From the NCBI GenBank assembly GCA_002709385.1, contig PAQS01000012.1:1-38602 (forward strand): DNA of 38,602 nt. The letters are read 5' to 3'. The first letter of the stretch is position 1. Every line of letters starts with the position of its first letter. This DNA is from Waddliaceae bacterium (GTDB taxonomy: Bacteria > Chlamydiota > Chlamydiia > Chlamydiales > GCA-2709385). The notes beneath the pieces are model-generated. The model worked only from the letters and a program-made list of their open reading frames with translations, did not search any database and was not told the origin of the DNA. A program made the translations under genes and the position numbers. Shown here in pieces: positions 8,162 to 16,351 of the stretch.

Positions 8162-8896
8162 CTACACTGTTTGCAAACCATGGACTAAAACTTTTTCTAA
8201 GTTTTTAGCTAAACTTTTCTCTAAGAACTTCCTTGCTTGAAACAAATTTTCTTTGAGAATATCTTCTCCAAGAAGTGAAAATGTATTTTCTTGCATCGCT
8301 TCAAGAACACGAGTATTGGGCAATAAAACTCTAGAAAGAAACTCTGCTGGCAATTGTCCCAAAGAAATACTTCCTTGATGCAAAAAGCCTTTTTTAGTCC
8401 GTCTCTGAGCTGCCCCACCTACTTTCTTTCCATCTAAAATCACATCATACTTAGTAGGCTTTGCCATACAAAAATTATAAGAAGGCTGATCTAAAGCTAA
8501 AGGCTCTTCTGGAAGAAGACTTGCTCGAGTATTTTCTCCTCTAAAATCTGCAATAGCATCAATCACAGCATGGTTAACTAATGCATAGTTTTCCAATGTG
8601 TTTGTCGAAAAACACGGATGAGAACTTGGAATAAGCACAGAAAAAGCTAAATCATACGAATGGAATACAATACCACCTCCGGTAGGACGCTTAGCAAAAT
8701 TTACCTGAAGCTTTTTTGCTTCTTCAAGATTGATGTACTTTTCTAAGTCAATAAAATGCCCATAAGTCGCACAATCACCTTCCCATTCATAAATATGTAA
8801 AAGCGCTTCATCTCCCAAATTTTCAAGAAAATTCGCATCTATCTCCATGTTTTTCTGGGCTGTTGACTTTCCTGTATCAATTACTTTTAAGCTCAT
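8162..8896 (-). CDS. lplA: Lipoate-protein ligase A family protein
   Basis: This protein activates lipoate with ATP and attaches it to lysines of carrier proteins, GcvH being the nearby candidate. Family motifs: KRPTGGGIVFH (RPTGGG), KYDVILDGKKVGGAAQRR with the catalytic lysine context, and FLHQGSISL. I start it at the ATG at 8896, which has GAGGG six bases upstream, giving 244 residues; a TTG 12 bases earlier is less likely. It lacks the extra C-terminal accessory domain of E. coli LplA, like other short ligases. It heads the gcv transcript. An octanoyl- or lipoyl-transferase role rather than a ligase cannot be excluded from sequence alone. Confidence 0.88.
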   Translation of the reverse strand: MSLKVIDTGKSTAQKNMEIDANFLENLGDEALLHIYEWEGDCATYGHFIDLEKYINLEEAKKLQVNFAKRPTGGGIVFHSYDLAFSVLIPSSHPCFSTNTLENYALVNHAVIDAIADFRGENTRASLLPEEPLALDQPSYNFCMAKPTKYDVILDGKKVGGAAQRRTKKGFLHQGSISLGQLPAEFLSRVLLPNTRVLEAMQENTFSLLGEDILKENLFQARKFLEKSLAKNLEKVLVHGLQTV

Positions 8897-8926
8897 AAAC
8901 ACCCTCAATCTAAAAATAGATGTAAT

Positions 8927-8956
8927 ATATTAATTGTAAATATTTTAATGTGTAAA
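8927..8956 (-). promoter_or_regulatory. Candidate promoter for the lplA-gcv operon
   Basis: On the minus strand TTTACA (8951-8956) and TAATAT (8927-8932) are separated by 18 bases, about 30 bases upstream of the lplA start. The region is very AT-rich, so chance matches are likely. Confidence 0.35.
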
Positions 8957-8967
8957 TTCCTGAAATT

Positions 8968-9336
8968 ATGAACAGAGTTCTACATATGAATCATACGATT
9001 TCTTCCGTTCAAAAATTAGAAAGATCTATTGTTCCGGAAACGGGCTTTAAAGAAAAGCTTTCAGAAATAGCTTCTATAGCCTTAAAAATCTTGCGAATTG
9101 CAGCTCAGGTAATTTCAGTATGTTTAACGGTAAGCTCTGCTATGCTAACTGTTATAGGTACCGCTTATCTTATTCATCGCTGTATTGTGTTTGGTCCAGA
9201 CATATTTCAAAACCTAGAAACAGTGACTGCTTTAGCTAGCTTAGTAGATGAATGCAGTAAAAATCTTTTCGTTAGCAGCAATATATTGGGAAAAGCAGGA
9301 GTTTGTACTAATCGACTGGCCACTCTTCTTTTGTAG
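8968..9336 (+). CDS. Possible Inc-like small membrane protein
   Basis: A 122-residue frame fills a gap otherwise without genes. Residues 1-33 are polar; residues 34-75 form a long hydrophobic stretch with two lobes separated by a small polar break (around VSSAML/TVIG), then a 45-residue polar tail. A bilobed hydrophobic region of about 40-50 residues is the hallmark of chlamydial inclusion membrane (Inc) proteins exported by type III secretion. The ribosome site is poor; an alternative ATG lies at 8986. The 3' end overlaps the convergent gene ending at 9308 by 29 bases. It could be a chance frame, but its composition and position favour a real gene. Confidence 0.5.
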   Translation: MNRVLHMNHTISSVQKLERSIVPETGFKEKLSEIASIALKILRIAAQVISVCLTVSSAMLTVIGTAYLIHRCIVFGPDIFQNLETVTALASLVDECSKNLFVSSNILGKAGVCTNRLATLLL

Positions 9337-10192
9337 AGGATTGCACTTTTACTACAACTTTACTCTGCATTGGCCATTCTTGATCACCAGCTTTAATCAT
9401 AGATTGGCTTGTACTGCTATAAGCTAATTGCACTAGCAAAGCGTTGCGCCTATCCCACTGCGCTTCTCCTAACATAGTTCCTTCGCTACTGACTTGGGCT
9501 TTTTCTTGTAATATCTCACCATCTTGAATCATTAAGTTACCGGATATAGGTAGTTGATAAGTAGCTTGTACATCTTTGTAGTTTGCTGTAAGTACGTCAT
9601 AGACAAGAGAATTCCCTTCAGCATTCATATTTGCTAAGGTAGACAATGATCTGCTTACTTGCTTTCCTGACTTGAGACTTTCACCACTTAAGGCAAATAT
9701 TTGCTGAAACCACTCATGAAAAAACTCTTTTGGTAGCATTGTCAATACCATAGGTAAGTGCCCAGCCCATTTTTCAAGAGACTCATCAAGCGTAGCTGTG
9801 GGGTTATTTAAATCTACAAGAATTTCTAAAGGCTTGTTAAGAATACGCCGTAAATGACTCATGTGAAGAGAAGGATCTATTTTATCTGTATCCAATACAG
9901 ACTTTTTACCATTGAGATCAATCTCTACACAAATGCGTTTAAATACCAAATTAAGTAATAAATGATCATTACTTACACCCTTAGGTAAAGCACGTGCTTT
10001 TATTTCTACTTCAAGCTCTTGATTCGCTCGAGTATGCAAATCTAGACCCGGAAGCGTTTGCATCGATTCACTTATTCCACTTATTCTTTGCAAAACCGTG
10101 ACACCTGGCACATACTCCATACGCCACTCATCATCAGCTTGCAAAGCGGTAAAAAAAGAAAAACAAGTAAATAGAACGAGTAGACTGCGCAT
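9308..10192 (-). CDS. Secreted protein of unknown function
   Basis: A 294-residue protein with a typical signal peptide (MRSLLVLFTCFSFFTALQA, cut before DDEW). The mature part is soluble, beta-rich and without cysteine pairs or recognisable catalytic motifs; no membrane span follows the leader. It is therefore probably periplasmic or surface exposed. The last segment (about 220-290) alternates strands such as LMIQDGEIL and ALLVQLAYSS, suggesting a lipocalin-like or beta-sandwich fold, which is only an impression. I do not recognise the family. It lies 62 bases downstream of the PhyH-like gene on the same strand and may be cotranscribed. Confidence 0.75.
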   Translation of the reverse strand: MRSLLVLFTCFSFFTALQADDEWRMEYVPGVTVLQRISGISESMQTLPGLDLHTRANQELEVEIKARALPKGVSNDHLLLNLVFKRICVEIDLNGKKSVLDTDKIDPSLHMSHLRRILNKPLEILVDLNNPTATLDESLEKWAGHLPMVLTMLPKEFFHEWFQQIFALSGESLKSGKQVSRSLSTLANMNAEGNSLVYDVLTANYKDVQATYQLPISGNLMIQDGEILQEKAQVSSEGTMLGEAQWDRRNALLVQLAYSSTSQSMIKAGDQEWPMQSKVVVKVQSSTKEEWPVD

Positions 10193-10254
10193 GATTGCTC
10201 CTTCTCAAGTATAAGCATAGATTAGCGCAAATCTTTTTTCCGGGAAACGGACAT

Positions 10255-10920
10255 CTACTCTCGAAGTAAAGTTGGATTCATTGGATCACGAAGCCGATCT
10301 CCAAAACTATAACCTTGTTGCTTAAGCTTATGGTTATTAGGAGAACTATCACGTGATATATACACTGTTTTTTTAGGACAGTACGTAACCAAGAGATAGC
10401 GCCCGCTTGAGGGTAAAAAATGAAGAGGTACAGTAGGAGAAAAGAAAATCATGCTACCAGCTTCGGCAGCCTGCAAGTATAAACTTTCTTCTTTAGGTTC
10501 TTTGATTTCATTCTCTATATCTGTACGAAGACATAGAGCCATACCGCCAACAAGCTCTTGATAACTAGATAATTCCAGTAATGTTTTATGATCTATAGAT
10601 TGTTCTTGGATAAACTGATCATTTCCTAAACGTAAAAAGCGCTCTCCCCATAGAGTACTTCCTATTTGGGCAAAAGAAACTTTACAAACTACGCGAGCTA
10701 TTTCGCTGTTCGTTCTCCAAAGATCATGACCAAAATTCCAATGCCCCTCTTCCCCTAAACCTCTAAAGGACAAGCCTTTTTCTTTAGCTCTTCGGGTAAT
10801 TTCACTTTCTACAGCAACATTTATTTTGGCAAGTTCTTCCGGACTAATTCCTCCGCACAACTCCAAAAAACCGTGTTTTTGGTAAAAATCTAACTGCTCT
10901 TTGGAGATAGAAAAGCGCAT
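10255..10920 (-). CDS. Phytanoyl-CoA dioxygenase-like protein, degenerate
   Basis: A 221-residue cytosolic protein. The N-terminus (QLDFYQKHGFLELCGGISPE) resembles the start of PhyH-family Fe(II)/2-oxoglutarate oxygenases, and the later AGSMIFFSPTVPLHFLPSSG with a following RYLLVTY resembles their distal histidine/arginine strand (H about 166, R about 173). I cannot find the proximal HxD/E pair that binds iron, so activity is doubtful. It follows the symporter gene on the same strand. The fold call is moderate; the protein may be a conserved chlamydial family with another role. Confidence 0.6.
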   Translation of the reverse strand: MRFSISKEQLDFYQKHGFLELCGGISPEELAKINVAVESEITRRAKEKGLSFRGLGEEGHWNFGHDLWRTNSEIARVVCKVSFAQIGSTLWGERFLRLGNDQFIQEQSIDHKTLLELSSYQELVGGMALCLRTDIENEIKEPKEESLYLQAAEAGSMIFFSPTVPLHFLPSSGRYLLVTYCPKKTVYISRDSSPNNHKLKQQGYSFGDRLRDPMNPTLLRE

Positions 10921-10987
10921 CTAAATATGGTCCCTTTTTAAAAAATCCAGCCCGATATTCTATTACAAAAAAACGTTTTTTACAAGA

Positions 10988-12349
10988 TTAGGAAATCTTT
11001 TGCTTCATCACAAACTTATTTTGTATGAATCCGAGCAAGTAAGCCATACAAGCAATAATTAAAGTACATACTTCTTTAGGAATAGGAGCCGTATAGACCT
11101 TAAACAAAAGAAAACTTAAACCACCCATCAACATAGCTAAAGCAGCGGCCATAAAAGGGGGTTTTTTTAAGATAACCGACATGGCTACAGGTACAAAAAG
11201 CACAGAAACTGAAAGCTCATAAGAAGCCACCAGCATTTCCACAACATTATCAAAAAAGAAAGATAAACCCATGCTTGACATTCCAATAATGAGTGTCAAA
11301 ACTTTTGCTGTCTGTACTGTTTTTTCTCCATTTTCTTTCTGAGAAAATATTGGAAAATCACAACCTAAATTAGAACTAACAGAATTAATTAATGAGTCAG
11401 CAGTTGAAATAACAGCCATCAAAATAGCGCAGGTAAAAAATGTTGCTACTGTTGGATTCGTTAAGTTTGTTACTGCAGTGAGTAATACACTCCCGCCTTC
11501 AGGAACAGTCAAACCTAAATTGCTTGCTAGGAGACCAAAATAAACAGGTAAGAGAGAAAAAATAAGTAGAGCTACCCCTGCTAATATAGCTGCAAAAGAT
11601 ACGATACTGGCACTACGGGCTGCAAAACAGCGCTGCCCCATATCTTGTTCAATCAACATAAACAACAGAGGCATTAATATCCACGAACTCCAAGGAAGAT
11701 TCTCTTGTGAAGAAAGCATATTCCAATCAATCATTCGTTCGTTCGCCTCTAACCCCCACCATAGAGAGGCAAATGCAAAAACAAAAGATAAAACAATAAA
11801 AGTAACCTGCAAAATATCTGTACTTACTACTGCTTTGAGACCACCCATAACCGTATAGGTAATAACAACTAACCAAAAAAGAAGAAAAATTAATGAGGAA
11901 TCAAAACCGATGCTTACAAAGAATTTACGTGTTGCGATTCCTTGAGCCACTAAAATAAAAAATAGAGATGCTATAGAAAGTGAAGCTGCTATTTTTCGTA
12001 GAAATGGGCTTCCATATACAGCTTCAAAAATTTCTGCTGTCGTTGATAATTCCATACGTCGAAAGCTAGACCCAACTCCTGCAGCTAAAAGCATGAGACC
12101 TAAAGTTCCACCTAAAGAATAAAATATAGCGAACCAACCACGGTGGTAAGCTTCATCAGCTGCCCCTAATATTGCCCCTCCACCAAGCTGAGTAGCAAGA
12201 ATAGTTATAGAAAGTGTAAGCAAACCAAGGCTTCTACCACCCAGAAAATAATCTTCACTGCTGTGTACTTCCGAGGAGGCGCGACGCCCTAGCAATAATT
12301 GTGCAAAGGCCATTCCGATCAAAATCGCGAAAAATAAAATAGTATTCAT
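10988..12349 (-). CDS. Sodium:solute symporter (SSS family)
   Basis: A 453-residue polytopic inner-membrane protein with about 12-13 hydrophobic spans. The segments SSEDYFLGGRSLGLLTLSIT and ATQLGGGAILGAADEAYHRG match the first spans of SSS transporters, and VMGGLKAVVSTDILQ is a family hallmark. Such proteins import amino acids, sugars, proline, pantothenate or similar solutes with sodium; the substrate cannot be read from sequence. It lies divergent from the desulfurase operon with a 226-base shared regulatory gap. In an intracellular bacterium it most likely scavenges a host metabolite (inference). Confidence 0.88.
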   Translation of the reverse strand: MNTILFFAILIGMAFAQLLLGRRASSEVHSSEDYFLGGRSLGLLTLSITILATQLGGGAILGAADEAYHRGWFAIFYSLGGTLGLMLLAAGVGSSFRRMELSTTAEIFEAVYGSPFLRKIAASLSIASLFFILVAQGIATRKFFVSIGFDSSLIFLLFWLVVITYTVMGGLKAVVSTDILQVTFIVLSFVFAFASLWWGLEANERMIDWNMLSSQENLPWSSWILMPLLFMLIEQDMGQRCFAARSASIVSFAAILAGVALLIFSLLPVYFGLLASNLGLTVPEGGSVLLTAVTNLTNPTVATFFTCAILMAVISTADSLINSVSSNLGCDFPIFSQKENGEKTVQTAKVLTLIIGMSSMGLSFFFDNVVEMLVASYELSVSVLFVPVAMSVILKKPPFMAAALAMLMGGLSFLLFKVYTAPIPKEVCTLIIACMAYLLGFIQNKFVMKQKIS

Positions 12350-12424
12350 GGATTCCTTTCCTTGGACAGCATGTGAGACGAGTATAAAACTATAGAAATC
12401 AGTGATGATATTTTAGGTTGTGAA

Positions 12425-12525
12425 GTTTTTTTAGACAAGATGAGTAATTTTTAACACACCTGACTAGTTAGATACTTTTTTAATTTTTATTATTTTCTAA
12501 TCTTTCCTTGCGTTTTTTTAGACAA
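12425..12525. repeat. 14-base direct repeat in divergent promoter region
   Basis: GTTTTTTTAGACAA occurs exactly twice, at 12425-12438 and 12512-12525. The second copy lies inside the proposed promoter of the plus-strand operon. It could be a regulator site or a duplicated promoter segment. Confidence 0.4.
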
Positions 12526-12536
12526 AATTCTACTTT
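12508..12536 (+). promoter_or_regulatory. Candidate promoter of the desulfurase operon
   Basis: TTGCGT (12508-12513) and TACTTT (12531-12536) are spaced by 17 bases and lie about 40 bases before the GTG start at 12576. The spacing and position are good, the -10 match is fair. Confidence 0.4.
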
Positions 12537-12575
12537 GCCCGATTACTTCAAATCAAAAATAAAGGGGAAAATAGC

Positions 12576-13379
12576 GTGACACATTACCAAGAAATTTTTC
12601 ACAAACACATCGATACTCTCCTTTCTACTCATAAGAAAGCTGTTATTTATCTTGAAGCGGGACACTACGATCCACGAATTGGTCCAGATTTATTTTCTGA
12701 ACAGTCTTTAATTGATGCTATAGATTTAGGAGAGCAGATCATTTCCAAATACGGAAAAAAAATTAAAGTTGTATTTGGAGTGCTTGTTGATGACCTAGGG
12801 TTAAATTGTGGAGAAGGGGCCTGTAGTATAAAGGCTCCTGTGGAAAATACAGACGAAGGCCTCCCCCAATCTATCGAACAAATCTTATCAAAAAGCCGTT
12901 ACATCAAGCGTGAACGACTACTTATTTTCTCAGAAAGAACGAGTAAAAACCGTGCAATCAACCAATTAAAAAAATTAAGAAAAGAGAAAACAAGTAAATT
13001 TTCAGTCAAATTCCATGAAGAAATAGCTCAAATTTACATGGAAGATGTTTTATTGGCTGAATACGAAGGCCCCATATTCAGGGCGAAATGTCCTTCTATC
13101 ATGGGTCAACACTACGCTGACTGTCTAAAAAAAATTCACCAACGCTTTCCTGAGTGTCAACACATCGTCACTGTGGACTGGTCCGAGATGATGGACTACT
13201 CCAAAGTCACAGCTGGATCTCAGGCTGCTCATCGAGTATTTATCGACGAATCTTCAGCCATCAAAATGGACATATTAAATGTTTTCTATATAGATGATAT
13301 GGGATCTTGCTCCGACTTTGTATTGCATAAAGATATTAGTAAAACTCATTTATCAGAGCCTGAAGCAATAAGTGCTTAA
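12576..13379 (+). CDS. Unrecognised protein in desulfurase/antiporter operon
   Basis: A 267-residue soluble protein starting with GTG, with AAGGGG eight bases upstream. I recognise no family. It begins with a strand and turn (AVIYLEAGHYDPRIGPD), has a cysteine-bearing loop (LNCGEGACSIKAP, C92 and C97 by rough count), a basic helix (RAINQLKKLRKEKTSK), and further cysteines in RAKCPS, ADCLKK, PECQH and GSCSDF. The alternation of strands and helices suggests an alpha/beta fold. It is not NifU/IscU, ThiI or MnmA: their motifs are absent. It lies 15 bases before a cysteine desulfurase, so a role as sulfur acceptor or as the enzyme using the sulfur is a reasonable guess, not more. Confidence 0.85.
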   Translation: MTHYQEIFHKHIDTLLSTHKKAVIYLEAGHYDPRIGPDLFSEQSLIDAIDLGEQIISKYGKKIKVVFGVLVDDLGLNCGEGACSIKAPVENTDEGLPQSIEQILSKSRYIKRERLLIFSERTSKNRAINQLKKLRKEKTSKFSVKFHEEIAQIYMEDVLLAEYEGPIFRAKCPSIMGQHYADCLKKIHQRFPECQHIVTVDWSEMMDYSKVTAGSQAAHRVFIDESSAIKMDILNVFYIDDMGSCSDFVLHKDISKTHLSEPEAISA

Positions 13380-13394
13380 TGAAGGAGGTCTTAT

Positions 13395-14570
13395 ATGTCT
13401 AAACCAATTTATCTTGATTACAATGCAACCTGTCCTTGCGATCCCCGTGTCGTTACAGCAATGATGAATTCTTATAGCGATACAATTGGCAATGCTTCTT
13501 CATCTACTCACTTATATGGATGGACTGCTCAGCACCATGTAAAAAAATCTAGAGAAGCTGTAGCTGAATTAATTGGTGCAAAGGAAAGTCAAATTCTTTT
13601 CAATTCGGGAGCAACAGAGGCAAATAACGCTATCTTAACAGCGGTAGCTCAGCACTATCAAAATGAAGGCTGTCATATCATCACAAGTCAAATTGAGCAT
13701 AAGTGCATTCTGCAATGCTGCTCTTACTTAGAAAGTTTGGGCTGTGAACTTAGCTATCTACCAGTAAATTCTGATGGTCATATCTGTCTTGATCACTTAG
13801 ATCAATACTTACGTCCCAACACTCGCTTGCTTAGTATCATGGCTGCAAATAATGAAACTGGAGTCATACAAAATATTGATTTATGTTCTAAGTGGGCAAA
13901 AAAACATGGTATTCTTTTTCATACTGATGCCGCACAACTCATAGGAAAAGTCCCTTTCAATATTCAACATTTTTCTATTGACTTTATGAGCTTTTCTAGC
14001 CATAAGTTTTATGGTCCCAAAGGAATAGGTGCAATCTACGCTAAAGATTTTTCTCTTTTAATAGAGCATCCTTTCATTTGGGGAGGGACTCAGGAGTATG
14101 GAGCACGTTCAGGTACCTTAAATGTACAAGGAATTGTAGGGTTTGCTGAAGCTGCTCGTATAGCGAAAGCTGAGCTCAGTGATGAGAGTAAACGAATCTC
14201 GAGAATGAAAGAATCATTTGTATCTATGATTCATAAATCTATTCCAAACCTTATATATAACGGAAATATCACTGATACTCTTCCTGGATCACTAAATTTT
14301 TATATACCAAATATAGCAAGTAAGGACTTGCTGTCTTTGTTGCGCCGCGATTTAGCGATTAGCACAGGGTCTGCATGTACCTCAGCAACACAAGAACCTA
14401 GTCACGTTCTTCGTGCCATGGGTTTGAGTGATGAAGAATGTAAAAGTTCCTTACGCTTAAGTTTTGGACGTTATACAAGAGAAGAAGATTTAGAAGATGT
14501 TGTGCGGTATCTTGTAAATGCTCTACAAAAACTTTCTCCTTCTCATTACAACAATAGGAAATGTGCATGA
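13395..14570 (+). CDS. Cysteine desulfurase (NifS/IscS type)
   Basis: A 391-residue PLP enzyme that removes sulfur from cysteine to give alanine and an enzyme persulfide. All key residues are visible: LDYNATCPCDP start, H104-type EHKC, D178 and Q181 in HTDAAQ, PLP lysine K204 in SFSSHKFYGPKG, and the catalytic C328 in STGSACTSATQEPSHVLRAMG. The loop sequence is of the group I NifS/IscS type, not the SufS type. Normally such enzymes sit with iscU or tRNA-thiolation genes; here it lies between an unknown protein and an NhaC-family antiporter, so it may serve a special sulfur pathway. A strong GGAGG site precedes the ATG. Confidence 0.93.
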   Translation: MSKPIYLDYNATCPCDPRVVTAMMNSYSDTIGNASSSTHLYGWTAQHHVKKSREAVAELIGAKESQILFNSGATEANNAILTAVAQHYQNEGCHIITSQIEHKCILQCCSYLESLGCELSYLPVNSDGHICLDHLDQYLRPNTRLLSIMAANNETGVIQNIDLCSKWAKKHGILFHTDAAQLIGKVPFNIQHFSIDFMSFSSHKFYGPKGIGAIYAKDFSLLIEHPFIWGGTQEYGARSGTLNVQGIVGFAEAARIAKAELSDESKRISRMKESFVSMIHKSIPNLIYNGNITDTLPGSLNFYIPNIASKDLLSLLRRDLAISTGSACTSATQEPSHVLRAMGLSDEECKSSLRLSFGRYTREEDLEDVVRYLVNALQKLSPSHYNNRKCA

Positions 14571-16228
14571 GCGCTGTCTGTTTAATACCTCCGATACTTG
14601 TACTTTTATGTGCATTGAAAACACGAAAAGTAATTTTTTCGTTAATTGTTGGGCTTTTATCAGCAAGCTTTATAGCCCAAGACTACCAAGTAGTAGAAGG
14701 TTTAAAATTTGCCGTAATGTCTGTATCTAACACGTTAGATATTCCAGCATTACTTTCAGGAAAACTTCCACCTTCAGATAGCTACTGGACTTTATTCGCT
14801 TTTATTACAGCGTTAGGAATTACCATTGTTCTTCTTCAAAAAACAGGTGCTGCACAAGCATTTAGCCAGTTGATTGAACGTAAGGTAAAAAAGAAAAAAG
14901 ACATCGAAAGTATGAGTTTACTTTTGTCTTGTCTATTTTTTATTGATGACTACTTCAGTAGTTTATCGATTGGAACTTTGATGCACCCTATTACGGATCG
15001 CTATCGTATTACTAGAGCAAAACTTGCTTTTTTAATCGACTCCATGGCGGCTCCTCTTGCTATTCTTTGTCCTTTTTCAACATGGGTTGGTGTCGTTATT
15101 GGCTTCCTACAAAGCAACGGAATTAATGAGGAAGTAGGCAAAAATACAGTGATTATAGCCTCTCCTTTTTGGGTTTTTGTTCAGATTATTCCTTTTGTTT
15201 TTTACTCATTTATCATTATGGCTGGTTCATGGTTAATCGTAAGAAAAGAAATCAGCTTTGGTTCCATGAGACAGTTTGAAGAATACACTCTTAAAACTGG
15301 TGATTCTTTAGGTAACCCAAAAAATGAAACTGTATCTGAAGTAAAGCTTACTAAAACTGCTGGAGTACGCGACTTTTTTGTTATATGGGTAACTCTTATA
15401 TCTAGCTTATTTGGTTCCATGCTCTACTACGGAAAATGGGCAAGTTTTGGTGGTGAACGATCTTTCATGCAAGCTTTGCAAAATACAGAAATTACAATGG
15501 CTCTTTTAACAGCAGGTTTTATTGCTGTAAGTATTTCTTCTCTTTATTTCTTACTAAGAGGGGTTCTTCATTTGAAAATGATGCCTCAAATATTGAATGA
15601 AGGAAGCCAATTAATGAGATCAGCTATTTTAATTTTAATTTTAGCTTGGTCTATGGGAAGTATTTTAAGAGAAGACTTACAAGTTGGACATTACATCGCT
15701 GGAAATGTATTGAATCATGTTTCGCCTGCATTCCTTCCTTTTACTGTGTTTTTGGTAGGAGCATTGATTGCTTTTGCTACAGGTTCTTCATGGGGAACAT
15801 CGGCACTTTTATTTCCTATGATTATTCCTACTATTGTCATTCTTTCTGTGGGAGACCAAGCTCCTGTTCCACTAGAACAAGTTCCTTTATTTCTTCCAAC
15901 TATTGGGGCTTTACTATCTGGCTGTGTTGCCGGAGATCATATTTCACCTATCTCCGATACAACCATTATGACGTCTCTAAGTACAGACATGCGTCATATC
16001 GACCACGTAAAAACTCAGCTTAACTATGCACTACCTTGTATTGCATGTACTGGGTTTGCTTTTGCATTATTTGGAATCTTTGCTGAATACCCTCTTTGGA
16101 TACAAACATTGATTTCTATTATGAGTGGTATTGCAGCTGTTATCACCCTTTTATTTACACTAAATGCACTTGGAAAAAAACGAGAGCTACCTCCTCTAGA
16201 AGTATGCTCTGTATCTACCCCCCGATGA
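14567..16228 (+). CDS. NhaC-family sodium/proton antiporter-like transporter
   Basis: A polytopic membrane protein of 553 residues with about 12 spans. The segment FFIDDYFSSLSIGTLMHPIT followed by DRYRITRAKLAFLIDSMAAP is the signature of the NhaC superfamily, and GCVAGDHISPISDTTIMTS is the second conserved motif. Some members exchange sodium and protons, others move amino acids, lactate or malate. I place the start at 14567, where ATGA overlaps the desulfurase stop and AGGA is seven bases upstream; ATG 14561 is possible. Because it shares the operon with a cysteine desulfurase, transport of cysteine or a sulfur product is a testable guess. Its C-terminus (about 530-553) is short and polar. 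Confidence 0.88.
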   Translation: MSAVCLIPPILVLLCALKTRKVIFSLIVGLLSASFIAQDYQVVEGLKFAVMSVSNTLDIPALLSGKLPPSDSYWTLFAFITALGITIVLLQKTGAAQAFSQLIERKVKKKKDIESMSLLLSCLFFIDDYFSSLSIGTLMHPITDRYRITRAKLAFLIDSMAAPLAILCPFSTWVGVVIGFLQSNGINEEVGKNTVIIASPFWVFVQIIPFVFYSFIIMAGSWLIVRKEISFGSMRQFEEYTLKTGDSLGNPKNETVSEVKLTKTAGVRDFFVIWVTLISSLFGSMLYYGKWASFGGERSFMQALQNTEITMALLTAGFIAVSISSLYFLLRGVLHLKMMPQILNEGSQLMRSAILILILAWSMGSILREDLQVGHYIAGNVLNHVSPAFLPFTVFLVGALIAFATGSSWGTSALLFPMIIPTIVILSVGDQAPVPLEQVPLFLPTIGALLSGCVAGDHISPISDTTIMTSLSTDMRHIDHVKTQLNYALPCIACTGFAFALFGIFAEYPLWIQTLISIMSGIAAVITLLFTLNALGKKRELPPLEVCSVSTPR

Positions 16229-16250
16229 TGACCTAGAGGGTCTAATGCAC

Positions 16251-16320
16251 AAAAACCTCAACGGCTACCTAATCCACAACTCCAGTATCTTATAGATGGG
16301 GGCAAAGTTAGGTAGCCGTT
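16251..16320 (-). terminator. 13-bp hairpin between nhaC-like gene and serpin
   Basis: AACGGCTACCTAA (16260-16272) and TTAGGTAGCCGTT (16308-16320) form a perfect 13-pair stem with a 35-base loop. Reading the minus strand, GAGG then TTTTT (16255-16251) follows, so it can end the serpin transcript; it may also stop the plus-strand operon. The two genes converge here. Confidence 0.55.
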
Positions 16321-16351
16321 AGGAATAAAATGAAAAAACTTAATCGTCTCT

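Noticed and set aside
12576-13379. NifU/IscU scaffold
   Set aside because: The cysteine spacing and the conserved scaffold motifs are absent and the protein is too long for IscU.
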